Both the position numbers and the translations under genes were made by a program. A stretch of 44,321 nt of DNA from NCBI GenBank assembly GCA_030601675.1, contig JAUWBN010000007.1:1-44321 (forward strand). The letters run 5' to 3'. Source of the DNA: Hadesarchaea archaeon (lineage in GTDB: Archaea > Hadarchaeota > Hadarchaeia > Hadarchaeales > Hadarchaeaceae). Below the pieces are notes generated by a model. The model saw only the letters and a list, made by a program, of their open reading frames with translations. It had not been told where the DNA came from and made no database searches. Of the stretch, positions 16,943 to 24,996 are shown piece after piece (position 1 is the stretch's first letter; the number at the start of each line of letters is the position of its first letter).

Positions 16943-18877
16943 GTGACCGATTTGGGAGAGGGAAAACCGAGGAAGGTACAACTTCCACCGAAGCTTAGGC
17001 AAATGCTGAGCAAGGCGTTAGATGATGTAGAGGGTTTTTGGGGAGAGATCGCCGGAGAGCTCCACTGGTTTGAATCCTGGGATAAGGTCTACAAGGAAGA
17101 GGAGTACCCGTTCTTCAAGTGGTTCGTGGGTGGAAAGACCAACATATCTTACAATTGTCTCGATTACCAAGTTTTGGAGAAAAACAGGGGAGATAAGGCG
17201 GCCATTATCTGGGAGTCGGCTGAAACGGGTGAGTCTAGGGTTTTGACATACGGGCAATTGCTTCACGAGGTGGAAAGATTCGCAGCAGCGCTAAAGGTGC
17301 TCGGGGTGAGGAAGGGAGATCGAGTAACCCTATGTATGCCGATGGTTCCTGAAGCCGCAATAGCGATGTTAGCGACCACCCGGATAGGTGCCATCCATTC
17401 GGTCGTGTTTGCGGGATTCGGATACGGAGCCGTAGCCGGCAGGGTGGTGGATGCAGGTTCAAAGGTGTTGATCACTGCAGATGTGGGATACAGGAGAGGA
17501 AAAGTAGTCAACCTAAAAGAAATAGTCGACAAAGCCCTAGAGACGCCCAACGAGGTTCAGAAGGTCATCGTGCTGAAGAGGGGCGAGGCAGAGCCTCCAA
17601 TGAAGGAAGGGAGGGACATGTACTGGGAGGAGGCACTTGATAAAGGCAAGGGGGTAACCGCCGATGTCGTTCCGATGGAGTCCAACGAGCTATCGTTCAT
17701 ACTTCACACATCAGGGACCACGGCAAAGCCAAAGGGTACGGTTCAGACTCACGGCGGCTATCAGGTCCACATATATGCTATGGGGAAATGGGTCTACGGC
17801 CTGAAAGATACCGACGTGTGGTGGTGCCTCTCCGACATAGGCTGGATAGTCGGCCACAGCTACGTCGTCTATGCACCTCTCCTTTTCGGCTGTTCTACAG
17901 TAATGTACGAGGGGACTCCTGACTACCCAGAGCCGGACATCTTGTGGAAGCTTGTGGAAAAAAACAAGGTAACAAAGATGTGGCTATCCCCAACTTTAGT
18001 CAGGGCGCTGATGAGACACGGCGACGAGTGGCCCGAGAAGCATGACCTGAGTAAAATAAAATTAGTAGTTTGTGCTGGAGAGGTTCTGAATCCCCCGGTA
18101 TGGGAGTGGCTACAGAAGACTGTTCTAAAGGATAGGGTGCCCGTGATAGATCACATGTGGCAGACGGAGAGTTCCGGACCTATGGTCGGGTATCCTTACG
18201 GCATCGCGATGTTCCCCATAAAACCGGGCTCTGCGGGCATACCCCTCCCAGGAATTGAAGGTGACGTGGTCGACGAGAAAGGCAGGTCCCTCCCCCCCGG
18301 AAAGGAAGGCATTTTCGTGTGCAGGAGCCCGTTCCCGGGACTAACCCAGACCCTTTGGGGAGCTGACGAAAGGTATGCTGAGGAATACTGGAATCAGATA
18401 CCGAACTGCTACTACACGGGCGATGCGGCCAAAAAGGATGGGGACGGATACATCTGGTTTATCGCAAGGGCCGATGAGGTGTTGAAGATCGCCGGTCACA
18501 GGATAGGAACCGTGGAGATTGAAAGTGCCTTCATCTCCCACCCAGCCGTTGTCGAAGCAGCAGTAACCGGGGAGCCAGATCCTCTAAGAGGGGAGGTCGC
18601 ATCAGCGTTTGTAGTTTTAAAAAAGGGTTACAAGCCCAGTGACGAGCTGAGAGGAGAGTTAAAAAAGACCATCAGGGATATCCTAGGACCGATCGTGGTA
18701 TTGGGGCGCATCGGTTTCGTCAATAAGATTCCAAAAACAAGGAGTGGCAAAATAATGAGGAGGCTGGTGAAGGCAATAGTCACCGGTCAACCACTCGGGG
18801 ACTACTCCACGATAGAAGACGAGACCGCCATAGATGAGATCAAGAAAGCTCTAGAGGGACGCAAAGAGGGGCCTTGA
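16943..18877 (+). CDS. acs: AMP-forming acetyl-CoA synthetase
   Basis: About 644 residues; start GTG 16943 or the TTG just before it. The adenylate-forming P-loop is LHTSGTTAKPKGTVQTHGGY. MWQTESSGPM holds the Trp that limits the acyl pocket to acetate or propionate in Acs. YTGDAAKKDGDGYIW and the catalytic lysine in KTRSGKIMRR are present. Length matches Acs. It activates acetate (or propionate) to acyl-CoA with ATP to AMP and PPi. It follows the DUF1116 gene by 46 bases and converges on the DUF2877 gene, so it is embedded in the FdrA module; why an acyl-CoA ligase belongs there is not clear. Confidence 0.92.
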   Translation: MTDLGEGKPRKVQLPPKLRQMLSKALDDVEGFWGEIAGELHWFESWDKVYKEEEYPFFKWFVGGKTNISYNCLDYQVLEKNRGDKAAIIWESAETGESRVLTYGQLLHEVERFAAALKVLGVRKGDRVTLCMPMVPEAAIAMLATTRIGAIHSVVFAGFGYGAVAGRVVDAGSKVLITADVGYRRGKVVNLKEIVDKALETPNEVQKVIVLKRGEAEPPMKEGRDMYWEEALDKGKGVTADVVPMESNELSFILHTSGTTAKPKGTVQTHGGYQVHIYAMGKWVYGLKDTDVWWCLSDIGWIVGHSYVVYAPLLFGCSTVMYEGTPDYPEPDILWKLVEKNKVTKMWLSPTLVRALMRHGDEWPEKHDLSKIKLVVCAGEVLNPPVWEWLQKTVLKDRVPVIDHMWQTESSGPMVGYPYGIAMFPIKPGSAGIPLPGIEGDVVDEKGRSLPPGKEGIFVCRSPFPGLTQTLWGADERYAEEYWNQIPNCYYTGDAAKKDGDGYIWFIARADEVLKIAGHRIGTVEIESAFISHPAVVEAAVTGEPDPLRGEVASAFVVLKKGYKPSDELRGELKKTIRDILGPIVVLGRIGFVNKIPKTRSGKIMRRLVKAIVTGQPLGDYSTIEDETAIDEIKKALEGRKEGP

Positions 18878-18879
18878 AA

Positions 18880-19884
18880 TCAGTCCGTCTCTAAACCGAT
18901 CTCCAAGCCCAACAGAAGCCCGACCATCATGTCTATCCCCGAGGTCTCGCCGATTTTCAAAACTTCTTCAACCCACTTTTCAATATCTGGAGGAGCGCCC
19001 GCCAAAATCGCCTCGAGCAACTCTCCCACTCGCTCGTTTGTTTCGCCTTTAGCGGCGTGCCTTAGCAGTTGTTGGCTCAGCAGGGTTGTTGTGCCAGAAC
19101 AGCTGATGACTGTTTCGTTGATTTTTTTCACGCGGTCGATGCCCTTACCAATCGAATGGGAAACCCACCAGAGGGCAGCCGTGAAACCAGATAGTGCATC
19201 GTCCGCTGAGGGGGAGAGCCCGGGACCCAGCCCGATGAGTTTTTGAGCTGCCCCTTTTACCCCCTCAACATTTTCAGATTTGGTTGATTTTACCAGATCG
19301 ATTAGCCGCGGTAGCGCCGCTCTAGCCACCGCGTTCAGATTAGATGTTTGAGGCATCTTACCAGCGGCAATCTCATCGATGTGCGTCAGAAGTTGTCCGA
19401 GTCCCTCGCGCCCGCCCTTGTTCACAGCAAGCCGCTTCGCCAGCTCTAGGTTGCGCTCGATGTGCTCAGGGCCGGGGCACCGTTCAGTACTGGTTTTCGG
19501 CCGCCAGAGCTCCGCACCCTCTAACGAAATCTCGAGCGCCTCATCGACGAGCACCCGATTACCCACCTTCTGAACTTGCATTCCCTTGCGGACGCCGAGC
19601 GATGACATGTTTTCTCCGGAGGGGATGTCGGTGATTAAATTAATCGGACTTCGTGAGACGCCGCTCTGAGCGACGCCAACCAGCTCGTCACCGATAATGA
19701 TGTTGAAAGTGCGGTCGAAAACGCTATGGACCTCGCCGGCAGTACTCCGCTTTAGCGCGTCAAATGCGGCGGGGCCGATGAATGCGGCCCTTGCAAATCG
19801 TCTCAAGGGATTCCCAATACATTTTACTTCATCGAAAATTAAACCCGCTCGCCAACGAGCTTGCCGGGCTTTATCCGCTGCCAT
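18880..19884 (-). CDS. DUF2877 protein (YlbF/AllH-like)
   Basis: 334 residues by the track. The family signature GLGPGLSPSADDALSGF is at about 215-231, with GVSRSPINLITDIPS, AVARAALPRLIDLV and SGTTTLLSQQLLRHAAKGE. DUF2877 is the YlbF family, the third component of E. coli oxamate carbamoyltransferase, so this completes the FdrA/DUF1116/DUF2877 set although on the opposite strand. The ATG at 19884 gives a 46-base overlap with the upstream GNAT-like gene; no clear in-frame alternative lies downstream, since the natural domain start (LIFDEVKCIGN) begins with TTA, so the true start is unsure. Confidence 0.85.
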   Translation of the reverse strand: MAADKARQARWRAGLIFDEVKCIGNPLRRFARAAFIGPAAFDALKRSTAGEVHSVFDRTFNIIIGDELVGVAQSGVSRSPINLITDIPSGENMSSLGVRKGMQVQKVGNRVLVDEALEISLEGAELWRPKTSTERCPGPEHIERNLELAKRLAVNKGGREGLGQLLTHIDEIAAGKMPQTSNLNAVARAALPRLIDLVKSTKSENVEGVKGAAQKLIGLGPGLSPSADDALSGFTAALWWVSHSIGKGIDRVKKINETVISCSGTTTLLSQQLLRHAAKGETNERVGELLEAILAGAPPDIEKWVEEVLKIGETSGIDMMVGLLLGLEIGLETD

Positions 19885-20432
19885 TGCTCGTTCGTCATTA
19901 CCTCTAGCTTGGTGCCGAAGTGACTTCGCTGTTCCGGAAATGGTTGTGAGCTAAATCCGTACGCGGCGAAGAGCTTCCGCGCCCCGATTGCGCTCTCGGC
20001 GCTCGCCTCGACTCTCTCGACGCCAAGCACGTCGAAATAGTGCTCGAGCTTGCACGGCCAGAGGTAAGCGCCTATCTGCAGCCCACGCTTCATCGTTATG
20101 GTGTGGAGGCTGCACCCTGTTTTAGGGTCCCTGAGTATGCCGTTTGAGCACCCGACAATCTCGTCGCCCACCTTACCGACCAGGTTGAAGTGAGCCTCGG
20201 GTGGACATCCCCAGATGGGTCGGTTCTCCCGCCACAGGTACAATTCCGTGGTGATTTCAGAGGTCACGAGGTCGAAGAGATCCTTGTGGTATTTTACATT
20301 GGGCATTATGGTTTCGGCGACTTCTTCAACTTCATCCTTGGCCTGCGAATAAACGATCATCTCCTCGCCGTTCGGGAGGGTAATTTTTCTCTTCGGGTAG
20401 GGTTTCATTATTTTGCCCCAGTCAACTTCCAT
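19839..20432 (-). CDS. GNAT-like acetyltransferase-related protein
   Basis: 197 residues with EEMIVYSQAKDEVEEVAETI at the N-terminus, a central HFNLVGKVGDEIVGCSNGI and SAIGARKLFAAYGFSSQPFP near 160-180. The last resembles GNAT motif B (A-x-x-L-F-x-x-Y-G-F). The acetyl-CoA-binding R/Q-x-x-G-x-G/A loop is only loosely present (KRGLQIGAYL), so catalytic ability is uncertain. The alternative Met at residue 9 is also a plausible start. It lies 40 bases after the DUF35 gene and overlaps the DUF2877 gene. Confidence 0.55.
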   Translation of the reverse strand: MEVDWGKIMKPYPKRKITLPNGEEMIVYSQAKDEVEEVAETIMPNVKYHKDLFDLVTSEITTELYLWRENRPIWGCPPEAHFNLVGKVGDEIVGCSNGILRDPKTGCSLHTITMKRGLQIGAYLWPCKLEHYFDVLGVERVEASAESAIGARKLFAAYGFSSQPFPEQRSHFGTKLEVMTNEQWQRIKPGKLVGERV

Positions 20433-20472
20433 TTCATCCCCTTCTTCAATAACACACCATACTTTTAATCCA

Positions 20473-20940
20473 TTACTTCACGGGCTCGAACTTGAACCCG
20501 AAGATTTCCCTGTCTTTCATCTTGCGCAGCTTCCCCCAAACCGGGCGGAGCTTCATGCCGATTTTCGGGTCGTCGGTGGTGAGCTGCCCCATAGCCTTGG
20601 CGCCCCCGGGAAACTTGACTATCCCGAGCACCAGCGGTGGCATTTCGATTCCTTCGGGGAGGACGTAGAGTTTGGTGTAGGTGAGCAGCGTTGCCTCCTC
20701 CCCCAGCTCGACCTCCTCGAACTCCGTGCCCTTGCAGCCTAGGCAGCGGTCGTGCTTGGGATACATCACCCGCCCGCAGGACTTACACTTGAATCCGGTG
20801 AATTTTTGTGCCAGCTCACCACGCCCTTTCCAAGATATGAATGACCGTGTTGTTCCCGAAGCCTCCGAAGTTACATGCGAAACCTCGCTTGGGATCCTTG
20901 ACCTGACGCTCGCCAGCTTCACCGCGCAGCTGCCAGACAA
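20473..20940 (-). CDS. DUF35 OB-fold/zinc-ribbon acyl-CoA-associated protein
   Basis: The zinc ribbon CKSCGRVMYPKHDRCLGCKG is followed by an OB-fold (LLTYTKLYVL, PLVLGIVKFPGG, GMKLRPVWGK). Partners of archaeal thiolases carry this fold, and the two channel acetoacetyl-CoA to HMG-CoA synthase in methanogens. The first ~40 track residues overlap the thiolase gene in another frame and look non-native, and no ATG, GTG or TTG occurs near the expected start (about 20850), so a weak start or translational coupling is possible. The interval given is the track's ORF. Confidence 0.8.
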   Translation of the reverse strand: MSGSCAVKLASVRSRIPSEVSHVTSEASGTTRSFISWKGRGELAQKFTGFKCKSCGRVMYPKHDRCLGCKGTEFEEVELGEEATLLTYTKLYVLPEGIEMPPLVLGIVKFPGGAKAMGQLTTDDPKIGMKLRPVWGKLRKMKDREIFGFKFEPVK

Positions 20941-21979
20941 GCTCGACTATCTGTGCTACTCCAGTTGCTCCCACAGGATGTCCCTTCGCCTTCAGCCCTC
21001 CTGAGGGGTTAATCGGCAGCCCTCCATCGAGCGCGGTCACTCCCTTTTCAACCGCCAAATGCCCCTTGCCCTTCTCAAAGAATCCAGCATCCTCACTTTG
21101 CACGATTTCCAAAATCTCGAACGCGTCGTGCGTTTCCACGATATCTATGTCCTTGGGCTCGAGCTTGGCCATTTTGAACGCCTGCTGCGAGGCCAGCTGG
21201 ACTGATTTGAGCACCGCTGGGTCTTCCCGTTCTTGGAGGGTCTGGACATCACTTGCGTGTCCAAAGCCGGCGATTCGAACGGGTTTATCCGTGAACTCCT
21301 TCGCTCTCTCCAAGGGGCATAGAACCACTGCGGCAGCACCGTCGCTGATTGGGCAAGCGTAGTAAAGCCGCAACGGGTCGGCGATCATGACCGAGCTCAT
21401 GGCGCCTTCGATGGTGCACGCCCTGTGTAGGTGGGCATAAGGGTTTTTCAGCGCGTTCGCATGATTTTTCACCGCGACCATCGCTAGGTGGCGCTCGGTG
21501 ACGCCGTAGCGCTCCATGTAGAGGCGGGTGAGCATAGCTGCCATCGCGGGCAAGGTCACGCCGTGTACGTACTCCGCGGTGGGATGAGTCATTGTTGACA
21601 CGAGGTCGCCGATGACACCGGTATCGACAGCCGTCATCTTCTCCCCGCCCGCGACGAGTACGAGATCGCTTGCTCCCGAAGCCACGGCCAAAAACCCATT
21701 CTTGACCGCGGACGCCCCAGAGGCCGGGCCATTCTCAACCCGCTCCGCAGCAGCTGGAATCAAGTTAATTCGATCCACGAGGGCGCTCGCGATAGCAGTC
21801 TGGTGGACGAGTTCCCCGGCCATCATGTTCCCCACATAGACCGAGTCGAAGTCGCGCTCGCCAGCTCCCGCGTCGTCGATTGCTCGAAGCGAGGCCTCCG
21901 CGAGCAGGTCCATGAGGTCCTTTCCCTCGAGTCGCCCGAACTTCGTCATCCCGCAACCTATGATTGCGACATCCCTCAA
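20816..21979 (-). CDS. Thiolase-like protein lacking the catalytic cysteine
   Basis: 387 residues, TTG start preceded by Shine-Dalgarno GAGGTGG. Thiolase landmarks are present: VAIIGCGMTKFGR, ETHDAFEILEIVQSE with the HDAF histidine, and NPSGGLKAKGHPVGATG. The nucleophile region reads VENGPASGASAV, with Pro85 (codon CCG at 21727-21725) where family members have Cys in xACASG. It therefore cannot form the usual acyl-cysteine intermediate and may be a degenerate, scaffold or non-condensing thiolase (inference). It is followed by DUF35, its usual partner, and preceded by uridine phosphorylase. HMG-CoA synthase is not in the window. Confidence 0.85.
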   Translation of the reverse strand: MRDVAIIGCGMTKFGRLEGKDLMDLLAEASLRAIDDAGAGERDFDSVYVGNMMAGELVHQTAIASALVDRINLIPAAAERVENGPASGASAVKNGFLAVASGASDLVLVAGGEKMTAVDTGVIGDLVSTMTHPTAEYVHGVTLPAMAAMLTRLYMERYGVTERHLAMVAVKNHANALKNPYAHLHRACTIEGAMSSVMIADPLRLYYACPISDGAAAVVLCPLERAKEFTDKPVRIAGFGHASDVQTLQEREDPAVLKSVQLASQQAFKMAKLEPKDIDIVETHDAFEILEIVQSEDAGFFEKGKGHLAVEKGVTALDGGLPINPSGGLKAKGHPVGATGVAQIVELVWQLRGEAGERQVKDPKRGFACNFGGFGNNTVIHILERAW

Positions 21980-22015
21980 AGGTCCACCTCAAAATTCCCA
22001 ACACACGTTTGAAAT

Positions 22016-22843
22016 TCAACCCATACCAGGGTACCAGTATTTCTTCTTCCGCTTCCGCTTCGCCGCATCTATTCGTGCTAAAATTTTAACGGCTTCAGTG
22101 GCAATTTCAGCGCTTTTCATCTCCCCTTTACCCGCACCGAATTCGCCCGTCACCCGATTGGCATAGACCGCGCACACGCCCCCGGCGCGAAAACCATAAA
22201 CATTTGCGATCGTGAAGAGCGCCGCTGTCTCCATCTCGAAGTTAAGCACGCGCGCGGCCTGAAGGTCTGGCACGATTTTCTTCGCGAACGATTGGGTGTA
22301 CCCCTTCAAACCGGGCCTCCCTTGGCCGAGGTAGAAGGAGTCGGTCGTGGCCGTTATCCCCACGTGATATCGATACCCAAGTTTCTCGGCAGCCTGGATG
22401 AGCGCGAGCAGAACCTCGTAGTTGGCTGCGGCGGGATACTCGACGCGCACGTATTGTTTGCTCGTCCCATCGAGGCGAACGGCAGCGCTCGAGAGTACCA
22501 CATCGCCCACCTTGACATCGCGCTGGATCGAGCCCGAGCTCCCCACGCGGATGAATGTGTCAGCTCCAATTGCAGCGAGTTCCTCGACGCCGATCGCTAG
22601 GCTGGGAGATCCTACGCCCGTAGAAGTGGAGGAGATGGGAACGCCACCAACTTTGCCCGTGTAAGTCCGATATTCCCGGTGATGAGCGACCTCCTTCGCT
22701 TTATCCCAAAGCCTCGCGATCTTCGGTACGCGCTCCGGGTCACCAGGCAAAAGCACGTAGCGCGCAACTTCGCCAGGAGCACATGTGATGTGATACTGGC
22801 GCTTCCCCTTCGTCGCTGGACGCTCGGTCGAGACAATCTTCAC
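22016..22843 (-). CDS. udp: Uridine phosphorylase-type nucleoside phosphorylase
   Basis: 275 residues of the PNP/UDP family. RYVLLPGDPERVPKIA contains the phosphate-binding GDP motif; STGVGSPSLAIGVEELAAIG, FIRVGSSGSIQ and LNFEMETAALFTIA (ribose-binding MET loop) follow. The FEMETA and GSSGSIQ pattern fits uridine phosphorylase better than purine nucleoside phosphorylase, but base specificity is not certain. It phosphorolyses nucleosides to free base and ribose-1-phosphate in the cytoplasm. It seems to be the first gene of a minus-strand operon, 36 bases before the thiolase. Confidence 0.87.
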   Translation of the reverse strand: MKIVSTERPATKGKRQYHITCAPGEVARYVLLPGDPERVPKIARLWDKAKEVAHHREYRTYTGKVGGVPISSTSTGVGSPSLAIGVEELAAIGADTFIRVGSSGSIQRDVKVGDVVLSSAAVRLDGTSKQYVRVEYPAAANYEVLLALIQAAEKLGYRYHVGITATTDSFYLGQGRPGLKGYTQSFAKKIVPDLQAARVLNFEMETAALFTIANVYGFRAGGVCAVYANRVTGEFGAGKGEMKSAEIATEAVKILARIDAAKRKRKKKYWYPGMG

Positions 22844-22943
22844 CCAACCACAGTAAGGGGTTAGGTAGGCGGATTAATAAGCGTCGCGAAAGGGGCAGCC
22901 ACAAGACGTAAAAAATCGCACCTGTAGGTTCTAGCGGGATGAA

Positions 22944-23918
22944 ATGGTTAGGCTCGGTCGGGATTACACGAACTGCCTCGTTTTCAACTACCTAGGTGAA
23001 GGAGAAAAACGAAGCCTCGAGAAGGGCGAGTTCGGCCTAGAATCGGTGAACGCTATTGCTCTCGTCAAGGCGAAACGGGATGTCGAGCGGCAAATCGAGG
23101 TCACGCGCGAGCTGGGGATGAACCACATCGAGCTCGACGCCGACCCGCCAAATCCCTACTTGGATTTTGATCGCGACCGAAGACGGGAAATCAAAGAGGC
23201 GGCCAAAGCGAATGATGTCACACTTTCACTCCACCTGCCATACAGCTATGTCGGCGGGAGCGTCTGCAGCCCGCAGGAGGACGACCGGGGGGTAGCGGTC
23301 GAGCTACACAAGCGTTGCATCCAATTCGCGGCCGATGTCGGGGCGAAATATGTGAACATGCACCCAGGCAGCGCACCGTTTTATCACAGGCTAGGGAGGT
23401 ATCACAGCTTCATTCACGATTCCCTGCTCCGGAGCCTGATCGAGCTGGGGGGATTCGCCGCCGACCGGGCCCTCGCGTTCCACCTCGAGAATAACACGGC
23501 TTTAGACGGCATCTACAGCGAGATTGAGGACTGCTTAGCTATCGTCAAGGAAACTAGAGCTCAAGGCGTCGAGATATACTTCAACTTTGACATAGGGCAC
23601 TGGTTCACCCGAGCCGACTTCGGTAAGCAAATCCCAGATCCCCCTGAGAAGGTGCTTGAGCCCATCCCGCCAGATTATCTCAAATATCTCCACCTCAACG
23701 ATTACGTGCCAGGCGAAAAAATGTTTCATCCACCTCTGCACTTGGGCTGGGGCCTGCTCCAACGGGGCAACCTCGAGCGCTACGCTAGGCTTGTGAAGCG
23801 AAAGGGCGTGGAGACCGTCGTGCTCGAGACGGCGCTCAAGAGCATCGAGCAGGTGTTGGACCGCGAAGAGCTTCTGAAACGAGAGAGCAAGTACGTGCGG
23901 GATATCTTCGAGGAGTGA
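22944..23918 (+). CDS. TIM-barrel sugar phosphate isomerase/epimerase-like protein
   Basis: 324 residues of the xylose isomerase-like/AP endonuclease 2 superfamily. Metal-binding elements recur in order: LSLHLPY, KYVNMHPGS, LAFHLENN (Glu), FNFDIGHWF (Asp and His), YLHLNDY and VVLET (Glu) at the end. These give the usual divalent metal site on a TIM barrel. Substrate could be a sugar or sugar phosphate, or DNA abasic sites as in endonuclease IV; the family cannot be divided by eye. It is divergent from uridine phosphorylase over 100 bases, so a link to released ribose is possible but unproven. Confidence 0.78.
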   Translation: MVRLGRDYTNCLVFNYLGEGEKRSLEKGEFGLESVNAIALVKAKRDVERQIEVTRELGMNHIELDADPPNPYLDFDRDRRREIKEAAKANDVTLSLHLPYSYVGGSVCSPQEDDRGVAVELHKRCIQFAADVGAKYVNMHPGSAPFYHRLGRYHSFIHDSLLRSLIELGGFAADRALAFHLENNTALDGIYSEIEDCLAIVKETRAQGVEIYFNFDIGHWFTRADFGKQIPDPPEKVLEPIPPDYLKYLHLNDYVPGEKMFHPPLHLGWGLLQRGNLERYARLVKRKGVETVVLETALKSIEQVLDREELLKRESKYVRDIFEE

Positions 23919-23964
23919 GTTAATTTTAAAACACGCTTGCGTTAATCACATAGGAGGCTGAAGC

Positions 23965-24438
23965 ATGCCCTACCTGTACTGCGATGTGATGAAGTGCACG
24001 GGATGTAGGATATGCGAGCTCTACTGCGCATTCATCCGTGAGCACGCGTTGAACCCCAAAAAAGCACGCCTCCGGGTCGAGCGAAGGGAGCCAGCGTTTG
24101 ACAAGGCGATTGCATGTAGGCAATGTGCCGACCCACCTTGCGCAAAGGTTTGCCCGACGGATGCGATCGTACGCAATCCGAAGACGGGGATCGTGGTCGT
24201 CTACGAGAAAAAGTGTACAGGGTGTGGCGCGTGCGTTGAGGCCTGCCCATTCGGCGAGATATGGCTTGACCCCGACCGGAAAAAGGCGTTAAAGTGCGAC
24301 CTGTGCGGGCAGTGCATACCGCGATGCCCAACGGGCGCGCTTTGGGTCGAAACGGGTTCCGCCGCCAAAAATCGCTCGGGGTTGGTCGAGTCGCGGAGCC
24401 CGGTCATGCTCGAGCGGATCCAAGTCTCGGGGAAGTAA
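23965..24438 (+). CDS. 4Fe-4S polyferredoxin (AOR/hydrogenase-electron-transfer type)
   Basis: 157 residues, preceded by Shine-Dalgarno AGGAGG eight bases before the ATG. Four cysteine motifs are visible: CTGCRICELYC, CRQCADPPCAKVCP, CTGCGACVEACP and CDLCGQCIPRCP, so three to four 4Fe-4S clusters. This is the HycB/DMSO reductase-B-like type often found with aldehyde:ferredoxin oxidoreductases. An AOR gene starts at 43231, 19 kb away, so a direct pairing is not shown. The 3' neighbour is a possible small ORF and then an RNA gene. Confidence 0.87.
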   Translation: MPYLYCDVMKCTGCRICELYCAFIREHALNPKKARLRVERREPAFDKAIACRQCADPPCAKVCPTDAIVRNPKTGIVVVYEKKCTGCGACVEACPFGEIWLDPDRKKALKCDLCGQCIPRCPTGALWVETGSAAKNRSGLVESRSPVMLERIQVSGK

Positions 24439-24470
24439 GAGTTAAGGAAATCGCGGCGCAAGTAAGGGCG

Positions 24471-24608
24471 ATGATCGCCACCCTGCAGCACGTAGAGGCC
24501 CCAAGCGTTGAAAAAATTGAAGCGGTCGGCGATGAAATTCCAGCAAAAAAGTTCAAACCCCACCGAAAATACGAGCTTCAACTCATGTGGAAGGAGCTTT
24601 CACCGTAA
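24471..24608 (+). CDS. Possible small protein downstream of the ferredoxin, 45 residues
   Basis: Reading frame starting ATG at 24471 and containing VEKIEAVGDEIPAKKFKPHR then KYELQLMWKEL. Codon choice looks coding, and the frame stays open upstream into the ferredoxin gene (VRVKEIAAQVRA), but no start codon is available there. It could be a real small protein or a frameshifted C-terminal extension of the ferredoxin. No family recognised. Confidence 0.35.
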   Translation: MIATLQHVEAPSVEKIEAVGDEIPAKKFKPHRKYELQLMWKELSP

Positions 24609-24640
24609 GCGGGTGAAGCCGCTTCTAAATACGTTTCGTG

Positions 24641-24665
24641 ATATTTCTTTATTGGAAATATTTCC
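24641..24665. promoter_or_regulatory. Palindromic operator-like site upstream of RNA promoter
   Basis: A perfect 12-base palindrome GGAAATATTTCC (24654-24665) overlaps a second inverted repeat ATATTTC-tttattg-GAAATAT (24641-24661). It ends about 15 bases before the TATA box of the RNA gene, a position suited to an activator or repressor dimer. It may also form the 3' hairpin of the preceding transcript. Confidence 0.45.
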
Positions 24666-24680
24666 GTTAAGATAAACAAA

Positions 24681-24689
24681 TTATTTATA
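24681..24689 (+). promoter_or_regulatory. TATA box of structured RNA gene
   Basis: TTATTTATA with A-rich sequence upstream (gataaacaaa, possible BRE). Its centre lies about 27 bases before 24712, where the terminal helix of the RNA begins, which is the standard archaeal TATA-to-start distance. Confidence 0.65.
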
Positions 24690-24711
24690 GAAGTTCGGCT
24701 CTTAGAAGAAA

Positions 24712-24950
24712 GTGGCGGGGATGGAAGCCCGCAGAGGTGGCCAAACCGAAGCCTACGGGCAACGGGGAGCCGCGAAAAAACGTGGACGGAAAATCACGGA
24801 CGGTCGCGGATAAGTGCCTGGAAGCAGGGTACGAGGCAGCGACTGTGGGAGAAAGGCCCCAACGGGAAAAAACGGCGAGTGACGGAAGTGGTCGAAGCTC
24901 CGAAGCTCGGCGAGTGAGTAACGGACGGGCCGAAGTCCCCGCCTTTTCGC
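24712..24950 (+). ncRNA. Unassigned structured non-coding RNA, about 235 nt
   Basis: GC-rich, non-coding block in a 390-base gap before polB. The ends pair perfectly: GGCGGGGA at 24714-24721 with TCCCCGCC at 24936-24943, followed by TTTTCGCTTTT as a terminator. Internal hairpins include GCCCG/CGGGC (24727/24756), CCGCG-aaaaaa-CGTGG (24770-24785), and GTCGC...GCGAC with nested GCCT/AGGC (24803-24842). A TATA box sits 27 bases before the terminal stem. I looked for RNase P landmarks (GAGGAAAGTCC, ACAGAA), SRP RNA motifs, and tRNA or snoRNA boxes and found none convincing. It could be an unusual RNase P or SRP RNA, or a new RNA. The flanking stable-RNA architecture is directly seen; the function is unknown. 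Confidence 0.7.
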
Positions 24951-24996
24951 TTTTAAGGGTCAACTTTTATCTGAAAAGCAGACGATTGTTTTCACG

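Noticed and set aside
24712-24943. RNase P RNA or SRP RNA as identity of the structured RNA
   Set aside because: The hallmark RNase P sequences and the SRP domain motifs were not found; a covariance search is needed before giving a family name.
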